In this document: positions 20,418 to 30,825 of the stretch, piece by piece
How the letters are laid out: every line of letters begins with the position of its first letter
Position numbering within the stretch: the stretch's first letter is position 1
From: an uncultured Prochlorococcus sp.
Lineage (GTDB): Bacteria; Cyanobacteriota; Cyanobacteriia; PCC-6307; Cyanobiaceae
Direction of reading: 5' to 3'
Length of the DNA stretch: 64,000 bases
NCBI GenBank assembly: GCA_902622625.1
Contig: CACNQS010000005.1
Coordinates: 1 to 64,000, forward strand
Notes under the pieces: model-generated
What the model saw: only the letters and a program-made list of their open reading frames with translations
Databases searched by the model: none
What the model was told of the DNA's origin: nothing
Position numbers and translations under genes: made by a program

Positions 20418-21650
20418 ATGGATGATGTTTTAATTGAATGTTCTCCTGGTATCTCTGGAGATATGTTGTTAGGAGCATTTTATGATTTAGGGGTGCCTAA
20501 AGAAGTTATTGAACAGCCTCTTATTGATCTTGGATTAAAGGATCTATATCAACTAAACTTTAAAGAATCAAAAAGTTGTTCAATCCGAGGCATCAAGGCA
20601 AAGGTTGAGAGTATTGATTGTAGTCCTATCAAAAGAACTTGGAGAAGTATTAAGGAACTTATTTTAAATGGCCAGTTAGAAGATAAATTAAAAAAAATAA
20701 TTTATGAAGTATTTGAATCTTTAGCAATTGCGGAAGGAAAAGTTCATGGCATTAAATCTGATGATGTTCATTTTCATGAAATTGGAGCTATAGATTCATT
20801 GGTAGATATCATTGGGGTATGTGCTGCATTGAATTACTTAAATCCAAAGAGGGTTTATTGTAATGAACCAATGTTGGGGAAAGGTTTTGTTCAAACTGAA
20901 CATGGAAAATTATCCGTACCACCTCCTGCTGTAATAGAGCTAATAAGACAAAAAAACATTAAGGTTTTATCAAGCTTTGACTCAATAGAGGGCGAATTCT
21001 CAACACCTACTGGTGTTTCTTTACTTATTAATTTAGTCGACTATCATGAAACTCCTTCAAAATATTCTATTAATTCTTATGGAGTAGGCATTGGTAACCT
21101 AAAATGCTCATTCCCCAATTTGGTAAGAGTTTATAAAATTTCTTCATTTGAGAATCCTTCTATTGATGATAATGCACAAATCAGTCCAAAGTGTGAAGAG
21201 ATATCTATTCAAGAAGCATGGATTGATGACCAGACACCCGAAGATATATCTAATTTTGTGGAGAAACTGAGAATTGAGGGAGCTTACGACGTTTCCTATC
21301 AAGCTATCAATATGAAAAAGAATAGAATTGGATTTTCTATTCAAGCAATCTTGCCGGTAGAGAAAAAAGAATATTTTAGGCGATTATGGTTTGATTATTC
21401 CAACACTATTGGGGTTCGTGAAAGGAATCAATCTAGGTGGATATTACTCAGACGTAGAGGAGAATGTTCAACGAATTTTGGAAATATAAAAGTTAAACAA
21501 ACTTTGAAACCAGATGGATCAATAAATATGAAACCAGAAAATGATGAGATTTTGAGATTAAAATTAAAACATAAAATATCAACTTACGAAATAAGAAAAA
21601 TAATAAAAGAGTCAAGTAACAAATTTAAAGCATTTGAAAACTGGAAATGA
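20418..21650 (+). CDS. larC: LarC family protein (DUF111, nickel-pincer cofactor type)
   Basis: ECSPGISGDMLLGAFYDLGVP, VHFHEIGAIDSLVDIIG, EGEFSTPTGVSLL. Confidence 0.9.
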   Translation: MDDVLIECSPGISGDMLLGAFYDLGVPKEVIEQPLIDLGLKDLYQLNFKESKSCSIRGIKAKVESIDCSPIKRTWRSIKELILNGQLEDKLKKIIYEVFESLAIAEGKVHGIKSDDVHFHEIGAIDSLVDIIGVCAALNYLNPKRVYCNEPMLGKGFVQTEHGKLSVPPPAVIELIRQKNIKVLSSFDSIEGEFSTPTGVSLLINLVDYHETPSKYSINSYGVGIGNLKCSFPNLVRVYKISSFENPSIDDNAQISPKCEEISIQEAWIDDQTPEDISNFVEKLRIEGAYDVSYQAINMKKNRIGFSIQAILPVEKKEYFRRLWFDYSNTIGVRERNQSRWILLRRRGECSTNFGNIKVKQTLKPDGSINMKPENDEILRLKLKHKISTYEIRKIIKESSNKFKAFENWK

Positions 21651-22603
21651 GATTTAATATAAGTAATCAACGATTTTTGAAATTCCTTAAAAAAATTAAT
21701 TTTAGTGGTTTAAAGAGTATTTTCTTTATTTCAAGCTTGTCATATTTTTGTATCTACTTTTTTGATAATATTGATCAAATTTCTTTTGAGATCAATTTAG
21801 AAAGCAATGGAATTTATCTATCTTTATCATTTTTATTTTGTGTTTTAAGTATTTATCTGAACGCTTATGCATGGAAATATATTGTTAAATGGTTAGGGAA
21901 AGAATTTAAAAGTAATAATCTAGTTTCTTTTTATGTTTTAACTAATATTCTTAAGTATGTTCCTGGAGGGATGTGGCATTTTGTTGAAAGATTTAATTTT
22001 ATAAAAAAAATAAGTAATCCTCAGATTGCTTTGTATTCGATACTCATAGAACCTTATTTTATGTTGACTGGATCTTTTCTCTTGGCATCAATGGGATTAA
22101 TTTTTTCACCATTTTATTTTTTTTTAATTTTTCCTTTAATATTTTTAAATAGGAAATTTATTTTTTTGATATTTAAAATATTTGTTTCTCTTAAGGGGAA
22201 AGTACTTGAGGTTTTAAGACTTCCAAATTCAAAGGGCAAATTTGAAGAGAGAATAAATATAGTTTCTTTTTTCCCTTCTAGAGCTTTATTGCTTGAAATT
22301 GGGTTTGTTTTATCTAAATTTATTGGGTTTTATATTTGCTTAAATATTTTTTATACAAGTAATACTCTGAACATCATATTTTTATTAGTAATCTTTTCTT
22401 TGTCATGGTCTATAGGCTTGATAGTCCCAGCGGCTCCTGGGGGAGTTGGCGTTTTTGAGGCTTGCCTCCTTTTATTTGTTGGCAAAAGTATTCCAGAAAA
22501 TATAATTCTTATAAGCTTAGTTTATTTTAGGGTTATATCTACCTCGGCAGATTTGTTGTTAAGCTTACCTTTCTTAATAAGAAAAGTGTCAAAAAGAATT
22601 TAG
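21647..22603 (+). CDS. UPF0104 / LPG-synthase-TM-like membrane protein
   Basis: Multi-TM, ILKYVPGGMWHFVER, VPAAPGGVGVFEACLL. Confidence 0.8.
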   Translation: MRFNISNQRFLKFLKKINFSGLKSIFFISSLSYFCIYFFDNIDQISFEINLESNGIYLSLSFLFCVLSIYLNAYAWKYIVKWLGKEFKSNNLVSFYVLTNILKYVPGGMWHFVERFNFIKKISNPQIALYSILIEPYFMLTGSFLLASMGLIFSPFYFFLIFPLIFLNRKFIFLIFKIFVSLKGKVLEVLRLPNSKGKFEERINIVSFFPSRALLLEIGFVLSKFIGFYICLNIFYTSNTLNIIFLLVIFSLSWSIGLIVPAAPGGVGVFEACLLLFVGKSIPENIILISLVYFRVISTSADLLLSLPFLIRKVSKRI

Positions 22604-24138
22604 TTTTTTTTCTCTAAACTTGGTATCAATGTTATTGATGCAATAAGGCCTAAAGTCATGATAAGAATGGCCGGTAATATTGCCTCTACCATTCTTTCAT
22701 CTCCAGCATATTGATATATTCTCACAGATAATGTATCGAAATCGAATGGTCTTAAAATAAAGGTTATGGGTAATTCTTTTATCGTGTCAACAAAAACTAA
22801 AAGTGATCCTACGAATATTGGCCCTTGGAGAAGAGGTAGATGAATTCTTTTGATGATCCCCAGCCAATTCTCTCCTAGTCCAAGTGCTGCTTCATCAAGA
22901 CGAGGAGAAATTCTCTCAAGACTTGAATCAATAGAACCCTTAGAGATAGTTAGAAATCGAACAAGATAACCCCAAATTAGTAAGCAAATAGCAATATAAT
23001 TAAATTTTGAAGAAGAAATGCTTATTAAAGATAAAGCTAAAACAGTGCCTGGGATTGCGTAACCTATCCCCGCAAGATTTGTTATTAGTCCTAGTAATAA
23101 GCCCTTATTTGGGCGTCTGGCTAAGGAAATTATTAAGGAGAATAGCATCGCTATTAATGCAGTTAAAAGTCCTAGACTTATGGTCCTTAATGATAGGCTA
23201 AGTAATTCTATAGATAACCCTTTTTGAATTAGATCTATATTGAGTAGAACCCAAAAACATGGAATCCCAAAAGAGAAAATTGGAGGAAATAAAGAAATGA
23301 ATATTGCTAAAAAAGCTCTAGTTTTGTTTAATTCCCATCCTTGAGAATCTTTAGATGCAGGATTTTCGCTCCACCTTTTTGATTTTCTTCTTGATAACTT
23401 TTCGAAAATAATTAAAGTGAAAATTATTAATAAGGCTACCAATGATAATCCAATAGCACTTTTTGGATTACCTTCAATTATCCAATTTTCAGCTATACCA
23501 GTAGAAATACTAGGTATGTTTAATAATGCAAATGTACCTAACTCATTCATTACTTCCATACACATTAAACTTATTCCTGTTATTAGTGCTGGTAACGCCA
23601 TTGGGAAAGCGATTTTAAAGAAGCTCCTCCAAGGCCCTACTCCTAAGCCTCTACTAGCATTGATTTGATTAACTCCAAATTTATTAAAACTTTCGTTAGC
23701 AAGAATGAATACATATGGATAAGTAGAAATTGAAAGTATTAATACCCCCCACCATAAACCCGTTACTTGATACCCAAAAATACTTCCTAAATCCTGCAAA
23801 ATAGCTGTTATTAGATATGCTGGGGCAGCTAGTGGAACTAGCTGACAAATGCGGAGCACTTTTCTGAACTTAAAATCACAATTTGAAAGTAGCCATCCAT
23901 TCAAAATTCCTAACCCGCCACCAAAAAAACTTGTCAGTATTAGAACTTTTATAGTACCTAATACCTCTTCTCCTCCAGCAATACCTAATGAAAAATTTCC
24001 ACTAATAATGTAATCAATTCCCTCTAGCAGAAAATTGGAAATTGGAATGATTATTAAGAGTGCAACAATAAACGAAGTGAAATAAAGAAAATTTAATTCT
24101 TTTAATGTTTTTTTTAACCCTTTAATGTGTATTTTCAA
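22600..24138 (-). CDS. futB: iron(III)-type ABC transporter permease (two fused permease domains)
   Basis: About 12 TM helices, two EAA-like loops (NASRGLGVGPWRSFFKIAFPMALPAL; EAALGLGENWLGIIKRIHLPLLQGP). Confidence 0.85.
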   Translation of the reverse strand: MKIHIKGLKKTLKELNFLYFTSFIVALLIIIPISNFLLEGIDYIISGNFSLGIAGGEEVLGTIKVLILTSFFGGGLGILNGWLLSNCDFKFRKVLRICQLVPLAAPAYLITAILQDLGSIFGYQVTGLWWGVLILSISTYPYVFILANESFNKFGVNQINASRGLGVGPWRSFFKIAFPMALPALITGISLMCMEVMNELGTFALLNIPSISTGIAENWIIEGNPKSAIGLSLVALLIIFTLIIFEKLSRRKSKRWSENPASKDSQGWELNKTRAFLAIFISLFPPIFSFGIPCFWVLLNIDLIQKGLSIELLSLSLRTISLGLLTALIAMLFSLIISLARRPNKGLLLGLITNLAGIGYAIPGTVLALSLISISSSKFNYIAICLLIWGYLVRFLTISKGSIDSSLERISPRLDEAALGLGENWLGIIKRIHLPLLQGPIFVGSLLVFVDTIKELPITFILRPFDFDTLSVRIYQYAGDERMVEAILPAILIMTLGLIASITLIPSLEKKN

Positions 24139-24164
24139 AAATTAATTAAATCCTGATATGAACT

Positions 24165-25190
24165 CTAATCTGAATTAAATCTACATGATGACAGTTGATT
24201 TTTAATAGTTTGGTGATCTAAGTTTTTCCCAATTAAGACTATCTTGTTAGATTTTTCTTTTGTCCATTCCTCATCATCTAGAGAAAACCGCTTCCCAGAT
24301 AGGTGAAAAATATGTTTTCTTTCACTTTCCTTAAACCATAATATTCCTTTTGCTCTAAATACATTTTGTGAGATTTGATTATCTAAGAAATATTGAAACT
24401 TTCTTAAGGAAAATGGTTTAAATGTCTCATAAGAAACCGAGGTAAATCCTTCAATATTATTGATCAAATCGTGGGAATGAGAAGAGTGATCGTGGGAATG
24501 AGAAGAGTGATCGTGGGAATGAGAAGAGTGATTGTTTGAATTTTGTGCTACATTTTTTTTGTCTTTCTCGAATTCAAAAGTATCTGTCTCAAATAGACCC
24601 ACGCTCATTATTGTATGTAATGCAACTTCACTATTAGTTGATCTCAAAATCCTTGGTTCTTTTTTTATTTTATTAATAAACTCCTCTATTTTCTTTAATT
24701 GTTTTTCATTTACTAAATCAGTTTTATTTAGAAGAAGGATATCTCCGTATAAAATTTGAGAATAGGCGACACTTGTATTATTAATTTCAAAATCAAAATT
24801 TTCTCCATCAATGACTGTGATTATCGAATCTAATCTTACTTTTTCTCTCAGATCACCAGCCGCAAAAGTCATGGCTACGGGTAATGGATCTGCTAATCCA
24901 GTTGTTTCAACAATCAAATAGTCTAATTTTTCAGCTCTTTCTAAAACTTTGGATACGGTATTTAATAATTCGCCATTAATAGAGCAACATATACATCCAT
25001 TATTTAATTCGATCATATCTTCTGAGCCTTCTATTATTAAGTCATTATCTATTCCGATCTCTCCAAATTCGTTGACTAAAACAGCTGTTTTAATCCCAAC
25101 TTGATTTTTTAAAATATGATTCAGAAGTGTAGTTTTGCCAGAACCCAAAAATCCACTAATTATAGTAACTGGCAATAAATTTTTAGACAT
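24165..25190 (-). CDS. COG0523/CobW-family GTPase with His-rich insert
   Basis: TIISGFLGSGKTTLLNHIL, NGCICCSI, LLNKTDLV, HSSHSHD repeats. Confidence 0.93.
   Translation of the reverse strand: MSKNLLPVTIISGFLGSGKTTLLNHILKNQVGIKTAVLVNEFGEIGIDNDLIIEGSEDMIELNNGCICCSINGELLNTVSKVLERAEKLDYLIVETTGLADPLPVAMTFAAGDLREKVRLDSIITVIDGENFDFEINNTSVAYSQILYGDILLLNKTDLVNEKQLKKIEEFINKIKKEPRILRSTNSEVALHTIMSVGLFETDTFEFEKDKKNVAQNSNNHSSHSHDHSSHSHDHSSHSHDLINNIEGFTSVSYETFKPFSLRKFQYFLDNQISQNVFRAKGILWFKESERKHIFHLSGKRFSLDDEEWTKEKSNKIVLIGKNLDHQTIKNQLSSCRFNSD
24468..24530. repeat. three perfect 21-bp tandem repeats inside the CobW gene
   Basis: atcgtgggaatgagaagagtg at 24468, 24489 and 24510. Confidence 0.97.
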
Positions 25191-25218
25191 TTTGACTAGT
25201 TGAAAACAAGTTTATATT

Positions 25219-25509
25219 TTATTGACCGAAAATTTTGTTGATTTCCGAAGCTAATGTTTGATCCAGATTTGTAATACCTCCAAGATCATGTGTATTTAAT
25301 TTAATTATTACTTTTGCATAAACATTCTCCCAGTTCGGATGATGATTATATTTTTCACAGATTAAAGCAACCTTAGTCATGAAAGCAAAGGCTTCAATAA
25401 AATTAGCGAAGTTAAATTCTCTTTGGATTTGTTTAGATTTAATTTCCCAGCCAGGTATTTTGACAGCTAATTCATTCAATTCTTCATCTTGCAAAATGTA
25501 GGGTTCCAT
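25219..25509 (-). CDS. pterin-4a-carbinolamine dehydratase
   Basis: IPGWEIKSKQIQREFNFANFIEAFAFMTKVALICEKYNHHPNWENVYAKVIIKLNTHDLGGIT. Confidence 0.95.
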   Translation of the reverse strand: MEPYILQDEELNELAVKIPGWEIKSKQIQREFNFANFIEAFAFMTKVALICEKYNHHPNWENVYAKVIIKLNTHDLGGITNLDQTLASEINKIFGQ

Positions 25510-25545
25510 TAAATAAGAAATCTGACTTATTACATTATAGGTATC

Positions 25546-26001
25546 TTACTTTTTCTCACCAATTATATGTACATTAATGATTCTTTTCTTTTGATCAAAT
25601 CGATGTTCCCATAAATAAACTGCTTGCCATGTGCCTAGCATAATTTTCCCGTCTTGAAAACTCAAAGATAAACAAGTGTTTGTTAGGGATGTTTTAATAT
25701 GTGCTGGCATATCGTCAGCTCCCTCTTGATAATGTTTATAGGATATTTCTTCTCTATCTTTTGATAAGGTTAAGTAGGAATTATAGGGAACTATCGATTG
25801 CATATACTTTTTTAGATCCCTTAGCACATTTGGATCTGCGTTCTCATTAATAGTTAAACTGCAACTTGTATGAAGTGAAGTTAAATTTAAAATTCCGGAA
25901 TGAAAATTATTTTTTTCAATACACAAATTTAAATCATATGTGATATCAATAAAACCCTCGCCATGGGTTATGAATTTTAATTTTGAAAATATTTGTTCCA
26001 T
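25546..26001 (-). CDS. UPF0047/YjbQ family protein
   Basis: LTSLHTSCSLTINENADPNVLRDL, MPAHIKTSL, GTWQAVYLWEHR. Confidence 0.92.
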   Translation of the reverse strand: MEQIFSKLKFITHGEGFIDITYDLNLCIEKNNFHSGILNLTSLHTSCSLTINENADPNVLRDLKKYMQSIVPYNSYLTLSKDREEISYKHYQEGADDMPAHIKTSLTNTCLSLSFQDGKIMLGTWQAVYLWEHRFDQKKRIINVHIIGEKK

Positions 26002-26110
26002 TTAAGGTAAAACTTAATTAATCAATATCCTATTATGGATAAAGATGTATGTTTTACTCCAGACATTAAAATTTTTATCTTAAAATAAATTTAATTTTCC
26101 ATTTAAATCT

Positions 26111-27616
26111 TTGGCTGAAACTCATTGGAACAAACTGGGTGCTTACCTTAAAGAAACACAAATATTAGGTTCAATCCAAAATACACTTTATTGGGATCAG
26201 AATACTGGAATGCCAAAGAAAGGCGCTTCTTGGAGGTCTGAACAACTTACTTATATTGCAAAAGTATTGCATGAAAGAAATTCTTCTGAGGAATTTTCTA
26301 ATTTAATACAATCTGCTAGAAATGAACTAGCAGATATTGAACGAAATTCCGATAATCAACTTTTCATAAAAGATAAAGAAAGAAATATTAGTTTATTACT
26401 GAAGGAATTTAATAGAGAAAGAAATTTAGATCCCCAATTAGTTGAGTCTCTAGCAAAGGCAAAATCTAAAGGGTATGAAAGTTGGCAAGAGGCTAAGGAA
26501 AAATCAGATTTTAAAATTTTTCTTCCTTTCTTTGAAGAATTAGTCAAATTGCGGATTGAAGAGGCAAAACAAATATCTATTGAATGTTCACCATGGGAGA
26601 CATTAGCCCAACCTTTTGAGCCTGAATTAAATTTGAAATGGTTGAATAAAATTTTTCAACCATTGAAAGAAACCATCCCAGGTTTGATTCGAACAATTAA
26701 CAAGTCCCAAAAAAATCATTGGAATTTAAGTCCAGAATCTCAAAAAAATTTATGTTCTAAATTACTTGACGAGTTTGGAAGAGATAAAGATCTCGTTATT
26801 GTTGGACAATCTCCCCATCCTTTCTCGATTACATTAGGACCTAACGATTTTAGGATCACTACAAGAATTGTTGAAGGCGAACCATTATCAAGTTTTTTAG
26901 CAACTGCGCATGAGTGGGGTCATTCTATTTATGAGCAGGGTTTGCCATCTCAAAGTCATCAATGGTTTGCTTGGCCCTTAGGTCAAGCAACTTCTATGGG
27001 TATTCATGAAAGTCAATCTTTATTTTGGGAAAACAGGATAGTTAAATCCAAATCCTTTTCAAAAAGATTTTTTAAAAAATTTGTTTCGGCTGGATGTTCT
27101 CTTAATAATTATTTAGAACTCTGGAAATCTATTAATCATTTGGAAGCAGGATTAAATAGGGTTGAAGCTGATGAATTGACTTATGGATTACATATATTAA
27201 TAAGAACTGAACTTGAAATAGATTTAATTGAAAGAGGTTTACCCGCTGAAGATGTTCCAAGAGAATGGAATAAAAGATATGGCGAACTCCTAGGAATTAA
27301 ACCATCTAATGATTCAGAAGGTTGTCTTCAAGATGTTCATTGGAGTGAAGGGGCGTTTGGATATTTCCCCTCATATTTGTTAGGACATGTTATAAGTGCG
27401 CAAATTTCAAATCAAATGGAGAGAGACATAGGTTTGATTGACAACTTAATTGAAAATGGTGAATATCAAAAGATCATCTTTTGGTTAAAAAATAATATAC
27501 ATAAATATGGAAGATCAGTTAATTGTATGGAGTTGGTAAGAGCTGTAACTAATGAAGAACTATCGCCAAACTATTTTATTAATCATTTAAGGTCTAAAGT
27601 TAATGATTTTTGCTGA
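26111..27616 (+). CDS. M32 carboxypeptidase (Taq type)
   Basis: HEWGH zinc motif, HESQSLFWENRI, TTG start. Confidence 0.94.
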   Translation: MAETHWNKLGAYLKETQILGSIQNTLYWDQNTGMPKKGASWRSEQLTYIAKVLHERNSSEEFSNLIQSARNELADIERNSDNQLFIKDKERNISLLLKEFNRERNLDPQLVESLAKAKSKGYESWQEAKEKSDFKIFLPFFEELVKLRIEEAKQISIECSPWETLAQPFEPELNLKWLNKIFQPLKETIPGLIRTINKSQKNHWNLSPESQKNLCSKLLDEFGRDKDLVIVGQSPHPFSITLGPNDFRITTRIVEGEPLSSFLATAHEWGHSIYEQGLPSQSHQWFAWPLGQATSMGIHESQSLFWENRIVKSKSFSKRFFKKFVSAGCSLNNYLELWKSINHLEAGLNRVEADELTYGLHILIRTELEIDLIERGLPAEDVPREWNKRYGELLGIKPSNDSEGCLQDVHWSEGAFGYFPSYLLGHVISAQISNQMERDIGLIDNLIENGEYQKIIFWLKNNIHKYGRSVNCMELVRAVTNEELSPNYFINHLRSKVNDFC

Positions 27617-27676
27617 AACATTACTTTTAAAGAATTTGGTTATGTGTAAGGATGTAAGATAAACAAAAATAATTTC

Positions 27677-28267
27677 TTGATGGCAAATCTAAATCAACCC
27701 CCAAGTAGGGTTACACCAAATTTATTACATATACTAAATGCTTTCACTGATAGCTCAAATTCAATAGTTAACGCTATTGTTGAATTGAATTCTAATACTA
27801 TTAACAAATATGAATTAATTACAGAAACGGGTCACCTTAAACTTGATAGGGTAGGTTATTCTTCACTTGCTTATCCCTTTGCCTATGGATGTATACCAAG
27901 GACTTGGGATGAAGATGGAGATCCACTTGATGTGGAAATTGTTGGAGTAACTGAGCCATTGATTCCTGGATCTATTGTCGAAGCTAGGATTGTTGGGGTG
28001 ATGAAATTTGATGACGGGGGAGAGGTGGATGATAAGGTAATAGCAGTTCTGGCAGATGATAAAAGAATGGATCATATTTCAAGTTTTAAAGACCTTGGAG
28101 AGCATTGGCTAAAAGAAACGACATATTATTGGGAACACTACAAAGATCTAAAAAAACCTGGAACATGTACTGTTAACGGTTTTTTTGGGATAGAAGAAGC
28201 TGTTGAAGTAATTAAAGATTGTGAAGATAGATATAAAAAAGAAATAGATCCAAAATTAGTAAATTAA
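27677..28267 (+). CDS. ppa: family I inorganic pyrophosphatase (catalytic residues present)
   Basis: NKYEL, LDRV, DEDGDPLDV, DD...DDK, EHYKDLK. Confidence 0.94.
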   Translation: MMANLNQPPSRVTPNLLHILNAFTDSSNSIVNAIVELNSNTINKYELITETGHLKLDRVGYSSLAYPFAYGCIPRTWDEDGDPLDVEIVGVTEPLIPGSIVEARIVGVMKFDDGGEVDDKVIAVLADDKRMDHISSFKDLGEHWLKETTYYWEHYKDLKKPGTCTVNGFFGIEEAVEVIKDCEDRYKKEIDPKLVN

Positions 28268-28273
28268 CTAATT

Positions 28274-29224
28274 TTATTTTTCTCTAAATTTTTCAAATAT
28301 TTCGCTTAGTATTTCTTCGGCACCTTGTTGCTTTAGTTTTTTAGCTAGTTCTTTGCCTACTTCTTCGGGATCATTAATATTACCAATATATTGATCTTTA
28401 ATAAGTCTTTCTCCATCGAGAGATGCAACCATACCAGTAAGGCAAAGTTGTTCATTTTGAATTTTACTATTCACACCTATTGGCACTTGGCAGCCCCCTT
28501 CAAGCTCTCTTAAAAAAGCTCTCTCTGCCAGACATCTTTGACTAGTAGGTTTATCTTCCAAGACATTTATAATTTCTAAAACCTTTTTATCATCAGATTT
28601 ACATTCAATACCTAGTGCTCCTTGACCAACAGCATGAAGGGAAATCTCATTTGGAATAATCTGATGAATTCTTGATTCAAAACCCAATCTCTTTAACCCA
28701 GCGGCAGCCAGTATTATGCAATCAAATTCACCAGCGTCTAATTTTTCTATTCTCGTAATAACATTTCCCCTGATATCTTTAAATTCAAGATGTGGATACT
28801 TATTTCTTAATTGTGCAAGTCTTCTTAGGGAGCTTGTCCCAACAATTGAACCTGCGGGTAAAGTTTCTAATTCATAACAATCATTTTTTTTGTTGACTAC
28901 TAAAGCATCAGCGGGATCTTCTCTTTTTGTTATGCAACCTAATTTAAGGCCGCTAGGTAAATTCGTTGGTAAATCTTTTAGAGAATGTACTGCTATGTCT
29001 GCCTGGCCAACAAGCATTTGTGCTTCAAGTTCTTTTGTAAATAAGCCTTTATCTCCTATTTTTGCTAAGGCTACATCAAGAATTTTATCTCCTTGAGTTG
29101 CCATGGCTTCTATAGATACCTCTAAATTGGGAATATTTTTTTCTAGTTGATCTTTAACCCATAAAGTTTGAACCATTGCTAGTTTGCTTCTTCTACTAGC
29201 TATTTTCAGCTTAAAATTAGTCAT
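28274..29224 (-). CDS. hemC: porphobilinogen deaminase
   Basis: [44 protein letters not shown]. Confidence 0.97.
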   Translation of the reverse strand: MTNFKLKIASRRSKLAMVQTLWVKDQLEKNIPNLEVSIEAMATQGDKILDVALAKIGDKGLFTKELEAQMLVGQADIAVHSLKDLPTNLPSGLKLGCITKREDPADALVVNKKNDCYELETLPAGSIVGTSSLRRLAQLRNKYPHLEFKDIRGNVITRIEKLDAGEFDCIILAAAGLKRLGFESRIHQIIPNEISLHAVGQGALGIECKSDDKKVLEIINVLEDKPTSQRCLAERAFLRELEGGCQVPIGVNSKIQNEQLCLTGMVASLDGERLIKDQYIGNINDPEEVGKELAKKLKQQGAEEILSEIFEKFREK

Positions 29225-29320
29225 TAAATATTATTTTGAGTTTGAATTAAAATAAAGTCGAATCTATTTTAAGCTATTCTTTTGCAAGTTTCTAAAGCTG
29301 AAAATTATACTTAACTTTTT

Positions 29321-30502
29321 TTATTTTATATATTCTTTTAAAACTCCATTTCGATTTGGATGTCTAAGTTTTCTTAGGGCTTTTGCCTCTATTTGTCTAA
29401 TCCTTTCTCTCGTCACATCAAAAATCTGGCCAATTTCTTCAAGAGTTTTCATTCTTCCATCATCAATCCCATATCTCAATCTGAGAACATCTCTTTCTCT
29501 TGGACTTAGAGTGGCTAACACTCCTTCTAAATCCTCTCTTAATAAAGTTTTAGAAACATCTTGCTCTGGATTTTCTATGTCAGCCTCTATAAAGTCTCCG
29601 AGTCTTGAGTCTTCTTCTTTCCCTATTGGAGTTTCTAAAGAAATAGGAAGTTGCGCACTTTTAGCTATAAATCTTAATTTCTCAATTGTCATTTCCATAC
29701 TTTCAGCGATTTCTTCTTCACTAGGTTTCCTGCCAAATTCTTGACTGAGAACTTTTGTGGTTTTTTTAATTCTGGATATTGTCTCGTATAAGTGAACTGG
29801 CAATCTAATAGTTCTACTTTGATCGGCAATTGCTCTTGTAATAGCTTGTCGAATCCACCAAGTTGCGTATGTAGAGAATTTATAACCTTTTTCATGGTCA
29901 AATTTTTCCGCGGCCCTAATTAGACCTAAACTTCCCTCTTGGATTAAATCTTGAAATGATAAACCTCTATTCATATATTTTTTTGCGATGGAAACAACTA
30001 ATCTTAAATTTGATTGAACCATTTTTTCTTTAGCTCTCCTTCCTAAAAGAAGTCTTCTTCTGAATTTAGAAAGAGGCATATCTATTAACTCGGCCCATTC
30101 TCTAACTGATGGGAAATGCCCTTTCTCTGACTCATATTGAGTTGCTAGTTCTTCTAATTGGAGTAAGTCAGCAATTTTTCTTGCAAGTTCAATTTCTTCA
30201 TCCGGTCTTAAAAGTCTAATTCTTCCAATTTCTTGGAGATAAACTCTTATTGAATCTTCAGTATATATACCTTTTGGGCCGAGCTTTATATTCCCGAGCC
30301 CTTTATCTTCTTCTTCAGAATCACTAAATTCATTATTTTTTTCGATACTGCTTTCGTTTAACTCGGAAGATGTCTGTAAATTTTGACTATTTTTAATTCC
30401 ATCTTCTTCAACTACTGTTTCTAAATTTGCATTAATTTTTTTATTGATCTTTTTTTTTGAACTAGGCTTGGAATTCTTTGATTCTGCTGCAACTGGACAC
30501 AT
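29321..30502 (-). CDS. rpoD: principal RNA polymerase sigma factor, sigma-70 family
   Basis: [77 protein letters not shown], region 4.2. Confidence 0.96.
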   Translation of the reverse strand: MCPVAAESKNSKPSSKKKINKKINANLETVVEEDGIKNSQNLQTSSELNESSIEKNNEFSDSEEEDKGLGNIKLGPKGIYTEDSIRVYLQEIGRIRLLRPDEEIELARKIADLLQLEELATQYESEKGHFPSVREWAELIDMPLSKFRRRLLLGRRAKEKMVQSNLRLVVSIAKKYMNRGLSFQDLIQEGSLGLIRAAEKFDHEKGYKFSTYATWWIRQAITRAIADQSRTIRLPVHLYETISRIKKTTKVLSQEFGRKPSEEEIAESMEMTIEKLRFIAKSAQLPISLETPIGKEEDSRLGDFIEADIENPEQDVSKTLLREDLEGVLATLSPRERDVLRLRYGIDDGRMKTLEEIGQIFDVTRERIRQIEAKALRKLRHPNRNGVLKEYIK

Positions 30503-30825
30503 AATTGACTCCTTTCTACGGTGAATTTAACTAGATAAAATTTTATTTAGGGCTAATTTGAACATTTAGTAGTAAAGTTCCCCTTAATGCTTAAAAAACT
30601 TTTTTCAAAAATGAGAAAAAGAAAAGTTTTCTAAATTGTTGAAAAATTTAAATAGTGCTATAGATTACCTAAAGTAAAAAGTCTTGGGATTTCTCAGACA
30701 GGCAGATCATTTTTTGAATTATCAGTCAATGATCAAAGCTTCATGTCTCCCTTAAGAGCAGGATACTTACAATGTGCAAAAAACACTTTGTGGAATGTTC
30801 AACAATCCAATACTAAGAAAAAGTT

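Noticed and set aside
24468-24530. Short repeat array considered as a CRISPR
   Set aside because: Units are contiguous 21-bp tandem repeats with no spacers, encoding a His-rich protein loop.
26030-26090. Tiny ORF MDKDVCFTPDIKIFILK before the carboxypeptidase
   Set aside because: 17 codons only, no supporting evidence.
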